64,000 bases of DNA from Corynebacterium sp. 21KM1197 (GCF_033783015.1 NZ_CP123907.1:1860001-1924000), one strand, 5' to 3'; counted from the stretch's first letter, positions 1 through 8,560 are shown. Numbers and translations: made by a program. The notes: generated by a model from the sequence alone, not told the origin.

Positions 1-1173
1 CAGATGGCGGGCGCGGGCGCGCTGGTCTCCGTGCTGCTGGATATTCACGAGAAGTCCGCCCAGGCCCTGGTGATCGCCGTGGTGGGTGTAATCATGACGG
101 CCTACGTACTCATCGGCGGCATGAAGGGCACCACGTATGTGCAGATGATTAAGGCCGTGCTGCTATGCGGCGGCGTGATCGTGATGACGGGCATCATCCT
201 CGTAATCGTCCGGGGCAACTTCTCCGAACTCTTGCAGATGGCCGTGGACAAGCACGGCGGCAACACCGCGATCCTGGAGCCAGGCATGAAGTACGGCGCC
301 TCCAATACCTCCAAGCTGGACTTCATCTCCCTGGGCCTGGCCCTGGTGCTCGGCGTGGCGGGCCTACCGCACGTGCTCATGCGCTTTTACACTGTGCCCA
401 CCGCCCGCGAAGCCCGCAAGTCCGTGACCTGGGCCATCGTGCTCATCGGCGGGTTCTACCTGCTCACCCTATTCCTGGGTTACGCCGCCGCCGCGCTGGT
501 GGGCCCGGACGCCATTAAGGACGCCCCCGGCGGGGCCAACGCCGCAGCGCCCCTGCTGGCCCTAGCCCTGGCCGGGCCGATCTTCATGGCCCTGATCTCC
601 GCGGTAGCCTTTGCCACGGTGCTGGCCGTGGTGGCGGGCCTGGCCATCACCGCCTCCGCCTCCATCGCGCACGATATTTATGACGCCGTGCTGCGCGATG
701 GCAAGTCCACCCCGGAGGAGCAGGTGAAGGTCTCCCGTATCACCGTGATCGTCATCGGTATCGTCTCTACCGTTCTGGGAATCGCCGCCATGGATCAAAA
801 CGTCGCCTTCCTGGTTTCCCTGGCCTTCTGCATCGCGGCCTCGGCCAACGTGCCCACCATCTTGTTCTCCCTGTACTGGAAGCGCTTTAACACCACCGGC
901 GCGGTGGCCTCCATGTACACCGGCCTGATCGCCTCCCTGGTGTTCATCATCTTCTCCCCGGCGGTCTCGGGCTCGCCCACCTCGGTGATCCCTGGCGCGG
1001 ACTTCGCGTTCTTCCCGCTGAATAACCCCGGCCTCATCTCCATTCCGCTGGGATTCCTGGCCGCGATCATCGGCACCTACGTGGGTCGCCCGGATAACCT
1101 CGATCATCTCCAAGCGGAGATGGAGGTGCGCTCGCTCACCGGCGTGGGCGTGGAGGCCCCGGTGGATCACTAG
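1..1173 (+). CDS. mctC: Sodium:solute symporter, MctC/ActP type (5' truncated)
   Basis: This is the C-terminal part (about 390 residues) of a sodium:solute symporter; the frame is open from base 1, so the true start lies before the window. The family usually has about 550 residues and 13 membrane helices. Roughly nine hydrophobic segments remain, with the family-like VLIGGMKGTTYVQ stretch near residue 40 and LPHVLMRFYTVP near residue 121. MctC and ActP relatives import acetate, pyruvate and propionate with a cation across the cytoplasmic membrane. The family is clear; the MctC assignment is inferred from similarity and from ramA and the CoA transferase elsewhere in this window. The tail after the last helix is short and charged. 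A strong terminator follows 43 bases after the stop. Confidence 0.85.
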   Translation, partial: QMAGAGALVSVLLDIHEKSAQALVIAVVGVIMTAYVLIGGMKGTTYVQMIKAVLLCGGVIVMTGIILVIVRGNFSELLQMAVDKHGGNTAILEPGMKYGASNTSKLDFISLGLALVLGVAGLPHVLMRFYTVPTAREARKSVTWAIVLIGGFYLLTLFLGYAAAALVGPDAIKDAPGGANAAAPLLALALAGPIFMALISAVAFATVLAVVAGLAITASASIAHDIYDAVLRDGKSTPEEQVKVSRITVIVIGIVSTVLGIAAMDQNVAFLVSLAFCIAASANVPTILFSLYWKRFNTTGAVASMYTGLIASLVFIIFSPAVSGSPTSVIPGADFAFFPLNNPGLISIPLGFLAAIIGTYVGRPDNLDHLQAEMEVRSLTGVGVEAPVDH

Positions 1174-1215
1174 CAGCGCAATTCTCTACACAGAGCACGC
1201 TTATCCTCCAAGCAC

Positions 1216-1257
1216 AAACCGGGTGCCCTGAACACAGGTTCAGGGCACCCGGTTTTT
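1216..1257 (+). terminator. Rho-independent terminator of the symporter gene
   Basis: A perfect 18-base-pair stem (1216-1233 with 1238-1255) with the four-base loop ACAG is followed by a T run. The 5' flank is A-rich, so it may also stop transcription arriving from the opposite strand, where a small gene ends at 1268. Confidence 0.92.
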
Positions 1258-1267
1258 CATAACTCCA

Positions 1268-1597
1268 TTATGCACTCACCCCGGGAATAGTATCCACGAC
1301 GCAAGAAAACATATTCAACACCACATTTCCATCATTCGCTTCCAATATATCGCGGGCGATCTCCTCCGGAGGAGTGTCCAGCGGATACCAATCATAGGGA
1401 AATGTCGGTTTCATTGTTTGCAACCTCAACCTGCCAGTGGAGAGAACTTGCCGCACTGCCCCCTCCAACTCCCCTAGAGTGGGAGAGTTACTATGACAGC
1501 CAAGAAAAATCATTACCTCATGAAAACTAACCCATTCCCCGGTACCCTTTACCCTCTCTTCAATCAAATCCGAAAGAGCATTAGAATCTTGACTCAT
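1268..1597 (-). CDS. Hypothetical small cytosolic protein
   Basis: A 109-residue protein of unknown function with no signal peptide or membrane segment. It contains two cysteines (FLGCHS, FSCVVD) and several tryptophan/tyrosine residues around WYPL. The start codon overlaps the stop of the upstream secreted-protein gene in an ATGA arrangement (1594-1597), so the two are probably translationally coupled. Base composition is clearly more AT-rich than in the neighbouring housekeeping genes, suggesting a recent arrival. A cytosolic partner or immunity role for the two secreted neighbours is possible from position only; I see no recognisable motif. Confidence 0.6.
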   Translation of the reverse strand: MSQDSNALSDLIEERVKGTGEWVSFHEVMIFLGCHSNSPTLGELEGAVRQVLSTGRLRLQTMKPTFPYDWYPLDTPPEEIARDILEANDGNVVLNMFSCVVDTIPGVSA

Positions 1598-2043
1598 ACT
1601 TTCAAATGAACCTTATAGATATCCTTTTTATTTTTAATAATCTTTACAACATCGATAGTCATTCCTCCGGACTTACTTTCCGTACGAAAATATGCAGTAT
1701 TTCCATCTTCCGGGAAAGTGATTAACTGGTCCCCCACCAGAAAAATGTTTTCCCCATCGCTCTCTAGCTGCCCTGAGGAAGCACTGGCCGCACACCAAGC
1801 ATCCCAGATATCATCTTCACTCGGAGCCTGCCAAACATTACCCTCGAGCTCAAACTTTCCGTCAAGAAATTCCTTAGCCTCATCAAAGTTATCCCAACAA
1901 TCATAGGAGGTTCCCCTGCAGTCGCGCAACACTCCAGGCTCTGGCACTACCACTTCTTCTGCCGCGTCCTCCGCCATTGCAGCAGGGGCACCAGCCAATA
2001 GTCCAAAGCAGACAAGACTAGATGCCAACCCCTTCACTTTCAT
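1594..2043 (-). CDS. Hypothetical secreted protein
   Basis: About 149 residues beginning with a good Sec signal peptide (MKVKGL, hydrophobic core, cleavage after AAMA). I chose the start at 2043 because AGAGGGA lies about 8 bases upstream and the signal peptide begins there; an ATG at 2064 in the same frame would add MLKRDLG. The mature part is acidic with three cysteines (RDCRG, DCWDN, AWCAAS) and ends in a basic lysine-rich segment. No family recognised. It is the middle gene of a three-gene AT-rich minus-strand cluster: 14 bases after the preceding gene and overlapping the next one by 4 bases. A faint resemblance to the two-cysteine secreted proteins at 44839 and 49053 is noted but unproven. 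Confidence 0.65.
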   Translation of the reverse strand: MKVKGLASSLVCFGLLAGAPAAMAEDAAEEVVVPEPGVLRDCRGTSYDCWDNFDEAKEFLDGKFELEGNVWQAPSEDDIWDAWCAASASSGQLESDGENIFLVGDQLITFPEDGNTAYFRTESKSGGMTIDVVKIIKNKKDIYKVHLKV

Positions 2044-2057
2044 ACCGAGATCCCTCT

Positions 2058-2489
2058 TTAGCATTTGGTCACCTTATCTACAGTTCGGCGCGCAGGACCA
2101 TATCCAGCAAAACCCACATTTTTTCGCGTTCCCTTTTCAATACTATGACACCCTGCGTCATTAACGATCCCACCCTTATACGTGACTCGAACCCTCACGT
2201 CTGTCTTACATTCGTTAGTCACCTGAGTGAAACCCTTTTCATCCCTCCATGTCACACACGTAGAAGCGGGCGCCTCATCTTCCGCCGAATAGAAAGAAAG
2301 AGTAGGAGCCGGTGAGGGATAGTCCGCTTCAATAACAGTTCCCCCTTCACCATCAGAAATACGGATCGATTCACCCGGAGCTACATTCCGAACAGTTTCT
2401 GCAGAAATAGTCTCCACAGAGGAAGCGGCGTTAGCCACTAGTGATACATTGAAATTTCCCAAAAGGGCAACCACAATTGCAGTACCCAA
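2058..2489 (-). CDS. Secreted protein with tendamistat-like cysteine pattern
   Basis: A 143-residue exported protein starting at a TTG codon, with a hydrophobic N-terminus and likely cleavage near VANA. Its last ~68 residues contain four cysteines spaced 15, 19 and 28 residues apart, starting with CVTW and ending with a cysteine at the last residue. The Streptomyces alpha-amylase inhibitor tendamistat has a CVT start, spacings of 15, 17 and 27, and a cysteine near the end. Between cysteines 2 and 3 both have an alternating beta-strand pattern (here VRVRVTY). The inhibitor's Trp-Arg-Tyr contact triad is not preserved, so amylase inhibition cannot be assumed. Possible functions include an inhibitor, toxin or adhesive module. 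First gene of the AT-rich cluster. The in-frame DNA just before the TTG encodes KKRCKV, a natural signal-peptide n-region, so the start may be misplaced or the 5' end damaged. Confidence 0.62.
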   Translation of the reverse strand: MGTAIVVALLGNFNVSLVANAASSVETISAETVRNVAPGESIRISDGEGGTVIEADYPSPAPTLSFYSAEDEAPASTCVTWRDEKGFTQVTNECKTDVRVRVTYKGGIVNDAGCHSIEKGTRKNVGFAGYGPARRTVDKVTKC

Positions 2490-2851
2490 TACCTTACATC
2501 TCTTTTTGCCATAACCCGACCATACCCCACAAAGAAGAAGCCCGCAAGGATCCCACCATAAATCTCACCTCAACCTGCACATACCACCCACCCAAAACAA
2601 AATAAGATGGCGCAAATTCCCCCTCACACACCCCCACGCCATAAATCTCGGAGAAATGTGAACCAACATAATCAAACAAATTACCATACTACTATATGGT
2701 TTCATGTTGGAGAAATACTGCATTTATGTGGGATCGTATTTCTTTTTTGATCACACGTCGCACCCCACACCCGAAAGGCAGCGTCCGTCACCACACAGCG
2801 CCACCATGTAGACTTTTCTATAAATCGAAAGAAAACCCACAAAGGAGGGCC
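2490..2851. other. AT-rich intergenic region, 362 bases
   Basis: The region separates the small secreted-protein cluster (minus strand) from the MFS gene (plus strand) and should hold both promoters. A TATAAA box at 2819-2824 suits the MFS gene. On the minus strand a 61-codon open frame (2494-2679) exists but looks fortuitous. Nothing else is recognised. Confidence 0.5.
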
Positions 2852-4009
2852 ATGCGCCAGCGCACCTGGATTCTGCTGCTCATCGTCATGGCCCCGCAGT
2901 TGGGGCTCTCCCTGCTCAACCCGGCCAATTCCGCCATCGCCGCCGACCTCGGCGCAACATTGAACCAGGTGGAGTTCACGCTCACCCTGTACATGGCGGG
3001 TTACGCGCTGAGCATGTTCCTCGCTGGCACGCTGGCGGATCGCTTTGACGCGCGTCGGCTGCAATCCCTCGGGCTGGCGCTCTTCGCCCTGGGCGGTTTG
3101 ATCTGCGCGGTGGCCCCGCACATCGCCGTGCTGGGGGCGGGCCGTTTTCTCCAGGCTCTCGGCGGCACCTCAGCCACGGTGCTGTGCCGGATTATCGTGC
3201 AACGCCACTATCCCACCGAGGCCCGCGTGGGGGTGCTGGCCTCCATGTCCATGATGATCTCGCTCACCCCGGCGCTCTCTCCCCTACTCGGCGGGGTACT
3301 TTCCCAAGTCGCGCCCTGGCGCGTGCTCTTTCTCCTCACCGCGATCTTCGCAGTCGCGCTGATCCCCTTGCTGGAATTGTTGCTGGCGCCCGCCGCGCCC
3401 ATGCACCCCCGGTTCCCCACCCCCGGGGAATACGCCCGGGCTCTCGGGCAGGCGCTGGGCAACAAACAATTCCGCTGGTACGCCTGCTGCATTTGCCTAG
3501 TGTGGATGACATACTTTGGCTTCATTCATTCCTCTAGCACCCTGCTGCAATCCATGCTCGGCCAATCTTCCCTGGCATACGGGGCGCTGGTGGCCATTCC
3601 CGCGCTGGGGTATCTGTGCGGGAGCATGATGGTCAAGCGATCCTCCTCGCTGGGCCGGGCGGTCACCCGGGCCGTGGCCTGCGGGGCAATCGGGTTGTTG
3701 CTCAGCGCCGGGGCGGGGCTGCTCGCTCAACCGCTCGCCCTGGTGGCGAGCCTGGCGGTGGCCTTTATCGGGGTGGGCGCGGTGATCCCCTATGCCCAGG
3801 CTGGGCTGCTCGGGGTGGCGTTCACCTACCCAGGGCTTAGCACCGGCTTCTTCTTTTTCCTGCAAATGGCCAGCGGGGCGCTCTACGGAGCGGTCTTAAG
3901 CACCCTGGCTCCCGCCACGGTGGCGGCCTTGATCGCGGTGATTCTTCTGCCGCAGGCGATCTTGACCGCCCTCTTTCTTTCAGCTCGCCTGCGTGGTTCC
4001 GGCGTCTAG
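2852..4009 (+). CDS. MFS drug-resistance transporter, Bcr/CflA type
   Basis: A 385-residue integral membrane protein with about 12 predicted helices. It has the MFS motif around [11 protein letters not shown] after helix 2 and a Bcr/CflA-like N-terminal half ([14 protein letters not shown], then [11 protein letters not shown]). Members export drugs or small metabolites such as bicyclomycin or chloramphenicol using the proton gradient; the substrate here is unknown. The start at 2852 is set by a near-perfect ribosome binding site AAAGGAGG seven bases upstream; the open frame extends further 5' but without such a site. The 3' end overlaps murI tail-to-tail by 30 bases. Confidence 0.85.
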   Translation: MRQRTWILLLIVMAPQLGLSLLNPANSAIAADLGATLNQVEFTLTLYMAGYALSMFLAGTLADRFDARRLQSLGLALFALGGLICAVAPHIAVLGAGRFLQALGGTSATVLCRIIVQRHYPTEARVGVLASMSMMISLTPALSPLLGGVLSQVAPWRVLFLLTAIFAVALIPLLELLLAPAAPMHPRFPTPGEYARALGQALGNKQFRWYACCICLVWMTYFGFIHSSSTLLQSMLGQSSLAYGALVAIPALGYLCGSMMVKRSSSLGRAVTRAVACGAIGLLLSAGAGLLAQPLALVASLAVAFIGVGAVIPYAQAGLLGVAFTYPGLSTGFFFFLQMASGALYGAVLSTLAPATVAALIAVILLPQAILTALFLSARLRGSGV

Positions 4010-4831
4010 GTCGGCCACGCCGGGACCAAGGAAGCGGCTGGCCAACTGAGCAAAAAGCGCGGGGTCGCCGGTGGTTTCAAAGCGGCGCACGGGCTGCGTC
4101 GCCGCGGAATCACCGCCGGAGGCGGCACCGGGGGCGCTAGCAAGCAAATCCCGCTGGGAGAGCGCCTTGAGCACGTCCTTGGTGGCCTCCTCGGCGGAGG
4201 AAACCAACGCCACGTTATCCCCGATCGCCAACTGAATCACCGCAGAAAGCAGCGGATAGTGCGTACAGCCCAGCACCAGGGTATCCACCTCCTGCTCCCG
4301 GAGCGGAGCCAGGTATTCCCGCGCCACCTCCAGGATCTCCGGCCCGGAGGTCACGCCTCTTTCCACAAAGGGCACAAACTGCGGGCAGGCCTGGGCGGTT
4401 ACCCGCACGCCGGGATTGATGGAAAAGAGATCCTGATACGCACCGGAGTTGATGGTGCCCTGCGTGCCGATCACCCCGATGCGTCCGTTGCGGGTGGTGG
4501 CCATCGCGCGCCGCACGGCGGGGTGGATCACCTCGATCACCGGGACGTCGTAACGCTCCCGCGCGTCGTGGAGGAAGGAGGCGGAGGCGGTGTTGCAGGC
4601 GATCACTAGCATCTTGCAGCCGCGCTCCACCAGTTCATCGGCAATGCGGGTGGCGTGGCTGCGCACCTCCGCGATGGGCAGGGGGCCGTAGGGGCCGTGC
4701 GCGGTGTCCCCAATGTAGATCAGCGACTCATTGGGCAACTGATCCATCATGGTGCGCACCACGGTGAGGCCACCGAGGCCGGAATCAAAAACGCCAATGG
4801 GGGCACTGCTCATTGAGGTATCCGTATCCAC
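3980..4831 (-). CDS. murI: Glutamate racemase
   Basis: A 283-residue cofactor-independent racemase that makes D-glutamate for peptidoglycan. Visible signatures: the N-terminal [10 protein letters not shown] substrate loop (residues 13-22), the first catalytic cysteine in ACNTAS (Cys79) and the second in GCTHYPL (near residue 190). It starts at a GTG, eight bases after a TAGGAT -10 box (4840-4845), suggesting a leaderless message; an internal ATG at 4813 would give a protein six residues shorter. Mycobacterial gene order also places murI next to a rhomboid gene; here an aldo/keto reductase gene is inserted between them. Confidence 0.95.
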   Translation of the reverse strand: MDTDTSMSSAPIGVFDSGLGGLTVVRTMMDQLPNESLIYIGDTAHGPYGPLPIAEVRSHATRIADELVERGCKMLVIACNTASASFLHDARERYDVPVIEVIHPAVRRAMATTRNGRIGVIGTQGTINSGAYQDLFSINPGVRVTAQACPQFVPFVERGVTSGPEILEVAREYLAPLREQEVDTLVLGCTHYPLLSAVIQLAIGDNVALVSSAEEATKDVLKALSQRDLLASAPGAASGGDSAATQPVRRFETTGDPALFAQLASRFLGPGVADLDAGTTQAS

Positions 4832-4942
4832 GGTTGCCTATCCTACGCCCCCGCCTATGCCTATCACCCCACACTCAGCGCGCCGCGCGGGAAACGCCTA
4901 CCATCGCTCAAGAGACATATTCGTCGCTCGGAAAGGCACCCC

Positions 4943-5896
4943 ATGAGGCCCACCGTTGCTCTCCCCGGCACCGACCTCCGCGTATTCCCCCTCAACCTGG
5001 GCGGAAATACCTTTGGCTGGACGGCCGATGAGGCCACCAGCTTTGATATTCTGCGCGCCTACGCCCAGGCCGGAGGCAATTTCATCGACACCGCCGATGT
5101 CTATTCCGCCTGGGTGCCCGGCAATAAGGGCGGGGAATCGGAGACCATCATCGGCTCCTGGCTGCACACACTGAGCGCGTCGGAACGCGAGGACATGGTG
5201 ATTGCCACCAAGGTGGGTCGCCTGGCACCTCATGCCTCCGTGGGAGCGGAGGATATTCTCGCCGCCACCTGCGCCAGCCTGGATCGCCTGCGCATCGACA
5301 CCATCGACCTGCTCTACCTGCACTTTGATGATGATTCCACCCCCATCGAGGAGCAGATTCAGGCCTGCTGCGACCTCATCAAGCGCGGGCACGCCCGCTA
5401 CATCGGGCTTTCCAATTACTCGCCGCAGCGCATGCGCGCCTTCCTCGACCTTTCGCGCGGCACCGAGACCGCGCCCGTGGCCCTGCAACCGCACTACAAC
5501 CTGCTGCACCGCCGCGATTACGAACGCACGCTGCGCCCGCTGGCCCAGGAACATCGCACCGCCGTGTTCCCCTATTACTCCCTAGCCTCCGGCGTGCTCA
5601 CCGGGAAGTTCCGCCGCCGCGAGGACACCTCCGGCACCGCGCGCGAGCACAGCACCGCCGCGCTGATGACCGAGGAAACCGAGGCCGTGCTGAGCACTCT
5701 CGATCGCCTGGCCTCGCTTCACGACGCCTCCCCCGCCACCATCGCGTTGTCCTGGCTGCGCGCCAAGGGGGCCACCGCGCCCATCGCCTCCGTGTCCCGG
5801 CCGGAGCAACTCCCCGACCTCATGGCGGTGGCCACCACTCCGCTCTCCCCCTCCGAGGTCACACAGCTCGACGCCGCCTCGCAGCCCTTCGCCTGA
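4943..5896 (+). CDS. Aldo/keto reductase
   Basis: A 317-residue NAD(P)H-dependent oxidoreductase with the expected TIM-barrel catalytic tetrad: Asp in FIDTADVYS, Tyr in the same motif, Lys in IATKVG and His in LLYLHFDD. The C-terminal cofactor region carries IASVSRPEQL, related to the family's IxGxxxPEQ nucleotide-binding signature. It resembles the YcsN/PdxI-like and general stress AKRs that reduce aldehydes; the physiological substrate cannot be told. GGAAAGG precedes the ATG. Divergent from murI with 111 bases between them. Confidence 0.88.
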   Translation: MRPTVALPGTDLRVFPLNLGGNTFGWTADEATSFDILRAYAQAGGNFIDTADVYSAWVPGNKGGESETIIGSWLHTLSASEREDMVIATKVGRLAPHASVGAEDILAATCASLDRLRIDTIDLLYLHFDDDSTPIEEQIQACCDLIKRGHARYIGLSNYSPQRMRAFLDLSRGTETAPVALQPHYNLLHRRDYERTLRPLAQEHRTAVFPYYSLASGVLTGKFRRREDTSGTAREHSTAALMTEETEAVLSTLDRLASLHDASPATIALSWLRAKGATAPIASVSRPEQLPDLMAVATTPLSPSEVTQLDAASQPFA

Positions 5897-5932
5897 CACC
5901 CACGGTCAGATCCTGCCCCGCGCCCCGGTGCC

Positions 5933-6529
5933 TCAGAGGGGCTGCGGCTCCACCTGCTTGGTGCGCGGCTGGGGGTCGTCGGAAGTAATCACCATCGCCG
6001 CCACGAGTCCACCGAGCGCCCCGAAGAAGTGCCCCTGCCAGGACACCCCCTCGGCGGGCAGCACTCCCCAAATGAGGTAGGAATACGCCGAACCCAAGAC
6101 CAGGCCCAGCAGAATCTGGCGCAGGCTGCGATTAAATAGGCCGCGAATCACCAGGTAGGTGAGCCAGCCGTACACCATGCCGGAGGCCCCCACGTGGGTG
6201 GTGCCCACCCCGCCGAAGAGCCACATGCCCATTCCGGCAAAGATCAGCACGATTCCCGTGACCTCCCACCAGGTGCGCGGGCCGGTCACGCCGATGAGGA
6301 AGCTAAAGATCGCCCCCGGCACGGTATTAGACATCAGGTGGGCGTAACTCCCGTGCAGCAGCGGCGCGGTGAAAACGCCCCACAGGCTCGATGGGTCGCG
6401 GGGGTGTACGCCAAAGGCCACCAACGCACCGCCAAAGATCGTGTCATTGATGATGTGCACGGCCCAGATCACCACCACGTAGGCCGCCGCGAAACTCAGC
6501 CCGGAAGCCAGCCGAGCACCGGGGGTCAT
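5933..6529 (-). CDS. Rhomboid family intramembrane serine protease
   Basis: About 198 residues with six hydrophobic segments. The catalytic serine lies in VGASGMVYG (the GxSG motif) and the catalytic histidine in WQGHFFGALGG; HGSYAHLMSN is the usual His/Asn motif of helix 2. Rhomboids cut substrate helices within the cytoplasmic membrane. I chose the ATG at 6529 because it overlaps the stop of the upstream peptidase gene (ATGA) and the encoded helix begins right after. The neighbourhood (S58 peptidase, DUF2017, clpS) matches the mycobacterial Rv1331-Rv1338 order. Physiological substrate unknown. Confidence 0.9.
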   Translation of the reverse strand: MTPGARLASGLSFAAAYVVVIWAVHIINDTIFGGALVAFGVHPRDPSSLWGVFTAPLLHGSYAHLMSNTVPGAIFSFLIGVTGPRTWWEVTGIVLIFAGMGMWLFGGVGTTHVGASGMVYGWLTYLVIRGLFNRSLRQILLGLVLGSAYSYLIWGVLPAEGVSWQGHFFGALGGLVAAMVITSDDPQPRTKQVEPQPL

Positions 6530-7467
6530 GAGGCGATCTCCTGGTAGGAGGTCACCGCAAGGTCCTCGCTGACGGCGGCCGAGACCACCGCATCCACGAT
6601 GGCGCGGGATACCACCTCGGCGGCCCCCGAACACAGGTGCGCCAGCACCGGCGTATCCACACCCAGCGGCTGCCAGGCGGTAGAGAGTGCAAAGAGGGTA
6701 TCGCCGTCCATCGGCAGGTGCGCCGGGCGCACCGCGCGGGAGAGGCCATCGTGCCCGGACATGGCCAGGCGCTTGGCCTGGGTGCTAGTCAGCGGGGCGT
6801 CCGTGGCGATCACGCCGATGGTGGTATTCAGGCTCGCCCCCGTCGCGCTCAGCTTGCCAAAGGACTCCGGGTCCACCTTGTGGGAGGGATCGGCCCAGAA
6901 CACGCCGTCCTGGGGATTGACCACCTCCCCCATCGGGTTGGCCACCACCAGGGCGGCCACGCAATAATCGCCCACCTTGAGCGCCGCCTGCCCCACCCCG
7001 CCGCGCAGGCGACCAGCGGTAGCCCCGCAGCCCGCGCCCACGCTGCCGCGCCGGGGTTCCTGACCCACGCGGTAGGAATCCTTCAGCGCCTCCACGCCCT
7101 GCGCGGCACCGGGGAGGGATTGCTTGCCCACCAGGAGATCAAAGATCACCGCGCCGGGAACGATGGGAATACGGATCCCCTGCGTCACCGGGAAGCCCAC
7201 CTTCTGCTGGGCCAGGCCGCGCATGACGCCGTCGGCGGCCGCCAGCCCAAAGGCGGAACCACCCGCGAGCGTGATGGCGTGCACCCGCTCCACGGTGTTA
7301 TGAGGTTCGAGCAAATCGGTCTCCCGGGTGCCGGGGCCGCCACCGCGCACGTCCACGGCGGCCAGGGCGCCGTCGCCGTCGGTCACGCGGATCACGGTCA
7401 CCCCCGTGCTCTCCATGCTGTGATGCCCCACGGCCAGGCCGGGAATGTCTGTTAAGGAACCGCTCAT
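6526..7467 (-). CDS. P1 family (S58, DmpA-like) aminopeptidase
   Basis: A 313-residue member of the self-processing P1/DmpA peptidase family, homologous by position and sequence to mycobacterial Rv1333. Seen are the N-terminal VGHHS segment, GGSAFGLAAADGV, GAGCGATAGR and NTTIGVIATDA; in this family autocleavage before a Thr or Ser in the last region frees the nucleophile. The start at 7467 overlaps the upstream stop (ATGA) and follows AGGGA-like sequence; an upstream in-frame ATG would add 17 atypical residues. Likely cytosolic. Probably co-translated with the DUF2017 and rhomboid genes. Confidence 0.87.
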   Translation of the reverse strand: MSGSLTDIPGLAVGHHSMESTGVTVIRVTDGDGALAAVDVRGGGPGTRETDLLEPHNTVERVHAITLAGGSAFGLAAADGVMRGLAQQKVGFPVTQGIRIPIVPGAVIFDLLVGKQSLPGAAQGVEALKDSYRVGQEPRRGSVGAGCGATAGRLRGGVGQAALKVGDYCVAALVVANPMGEVVNPQDGVFWADPSHKVDPESFGKLSATGASLNTTIGVIATDAPLTSTQAKRLAMSGHDGLSRAVRPAHLPMDGDTLFALSTAWQPLGVDTPVLAHLCSGAAEVVSRAIVDAVVSAAVSEDLAVTSYQEIAS

Positions 7468-8039
7468 CGCTCTCCCATCATCGCTTCCAGCAGGGAGTCC
7501 TGGTGGTAGGCCAACCACTCCACGAGGCGCTCGGATTCCGGTGCCATTCCCGGTGCCTCGCCGTACATGCCGTCGTGGTGCTCTGCACCCCCGGTAACAC
7601 CCGCCGCCACGTACAGGCGCAGGTCATTGACCGCCGACAACCAGGAATGCACCTGGTTTTCCTCCAGGGTCACGTTCACCGAGCCGTCCGGGCCCAGGGC
7701 CTGCACGATCACCTGCAAGTTCTCCAACTTGGCGCGCACGATGTCATTCTCGTGAAAAGAACGCAGCAGGGAATTATCGCCCTCGAACTCCTCGTCGCCC
7801 TCGCGCTCGAAGTCGGGCAGCAGGCGCGCCAGGGAGGGGTCCTCCGGAGCGTCCTTGTGTCCGGTGGAGAGTCCGGTCATCTCCGCCAGTTCATCCTTGG
7901 GGGCGGAGCGCACGCGCTCAATCAGCGCCTCCGAAACCGCCGAGGCCAGGTTGCCCAGCACCTCCCGCTCCATGGGATCGAGCACCGTCACGTACTTGGG
8001 TGCCCGCATGAGGCTTTTCTTTTTTCGCCACTGCTGCAT
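7464..8039 (-). CDS. aosR: DUF2017 protein, AosR-like
   Basis: A 191-residue acidic protein of the actinobacterial DUF2017 family, next to clpS as in mycobacteria, where Rv1332 has been described as the redox-responsive regulator AosR acting on the mec-cysO-cysM genes. Helical segments VLGNLASAVSEALIERV and WLSAVNDLRLYVA fit the family. This copy has no cysteine at all, so a disulfide-based switch is not available, and mec-cysO-cysM are absent from the locus. The name is therefore positional; function may differ. AGGAA lies upstream of the ATG at 8039; an internal ATG at 8009 is possible. Confidence 0.8.
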   Translation of the reverse strand: MQQWRKKKSLMRAPKYVTVLDPMEREVLGNLASAVSEALIERVRSAPKDELAEMTGLSTGHKDAPEDPSLARLLPDFEREGDEEFEGDNSLLRSFHENDIVRAKLENLQVIVQALGPDGSVNVTLEENQVHSWLSAVNDLRLYVAAGVTGGAEHHDGMYGEAPGMAPESERLVEWLAYHQDSLLEAMMGER

Positions 8040-8073
8040 GAGTGTTCCTGTTGCTCCTTATATATAGGTGCGG

Positions 8074-8391
8074 TTATCCGGCCTGCTGCATGGTCGCCCA
8101 CAGGCCCGCCACCTGGAGCTTCTTCACGTCGCCCTCCACCTTGTCGCGCTCGCCGGAGGACACGGCGGCCTTACCCTCCGTGTGCACCTGCATCATCAAC
8201 TCGGTGGCGCGCTTGCGGTCATATCCCAGCACCGTCTGGAACACATAGGCCACATAATTCATCAGGTTCACGGGGTCATCCCAGACCACGCACACCCACG
8301 GCAGGTTTTCCGCCGAGGCCACATCCACCTGGACCTCTTCATCCAACTCGGGCATGGCCATCGGGGAACTCATGGCTACGGGGCAATTCAT
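8074..8391 (-). CDS. clpS: ATP-dependent Clp protease adaptor ClpS
   Basis: About 105 residues. ClpS delivers N-degron substrates to ClpC/ClpA-ClpP. The core shows [16 protein letters not shown] (the DDPVN substrate-pocket motif), the helix [26 protein letters not shown], with the His of the pocket, and the [13 protein letters not shown]-terminus. Start choice: the ATG at 8391 lies seven bases after a TAGGCT -10 box with no ribosome binding site, so the mRNA is probably leaderless; further in-frame ATGs occur at 8373 and 8361. Upstream, towards pncB, is a 10-base tandem repeat. Confidence 0.93.
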   Translation of the reverse strand: MNCPVAMSSPMAMPELDEEVQVDVASAENLPWVCVVWDDPVNLMNYVAYVFQTVLGYDRKRATELMMQVHTEGKAAVSSGERDKVEGDVKKLQVAGLWATMQQAG

Positions 8392-8490
8392 GCCACACAG
8401 CCTAGTCACACGTCTCACACCATGCGAGGCCGCACCCGCTTATTCCGGGCGGTACGCCCCATGCCTCTCGACGCCGCCCCGCGCCGTCGC

Positions 8491-8560
8491 GTGTAGCCCA
8501 GCATAGTCCGGCACAGTCCGACACAACCCAGCACAGCCCCGCATCAGCCCGCCACGGCCC
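8491..8560. repeat. Degenerate 10-base tandem repeat upstream of pncB
   Basis: At least five consecutive 10-base units of the form GCAYAGYCCR occupy 8491-8540 and decay into two weaker units up to about 8560. The period equals one helical turn. It lies between divergent clpS and pncB, ending about 50 bases before the pncB start. Confidence 0.7.

Noticed and set aside
2494..2679. 61-codon open frame upstream of the secreted-protein cluster
   Set aside because: No ribosome binding site, no recognisable protein features, and it ends in the leader of the next gene; likely fortuitous.
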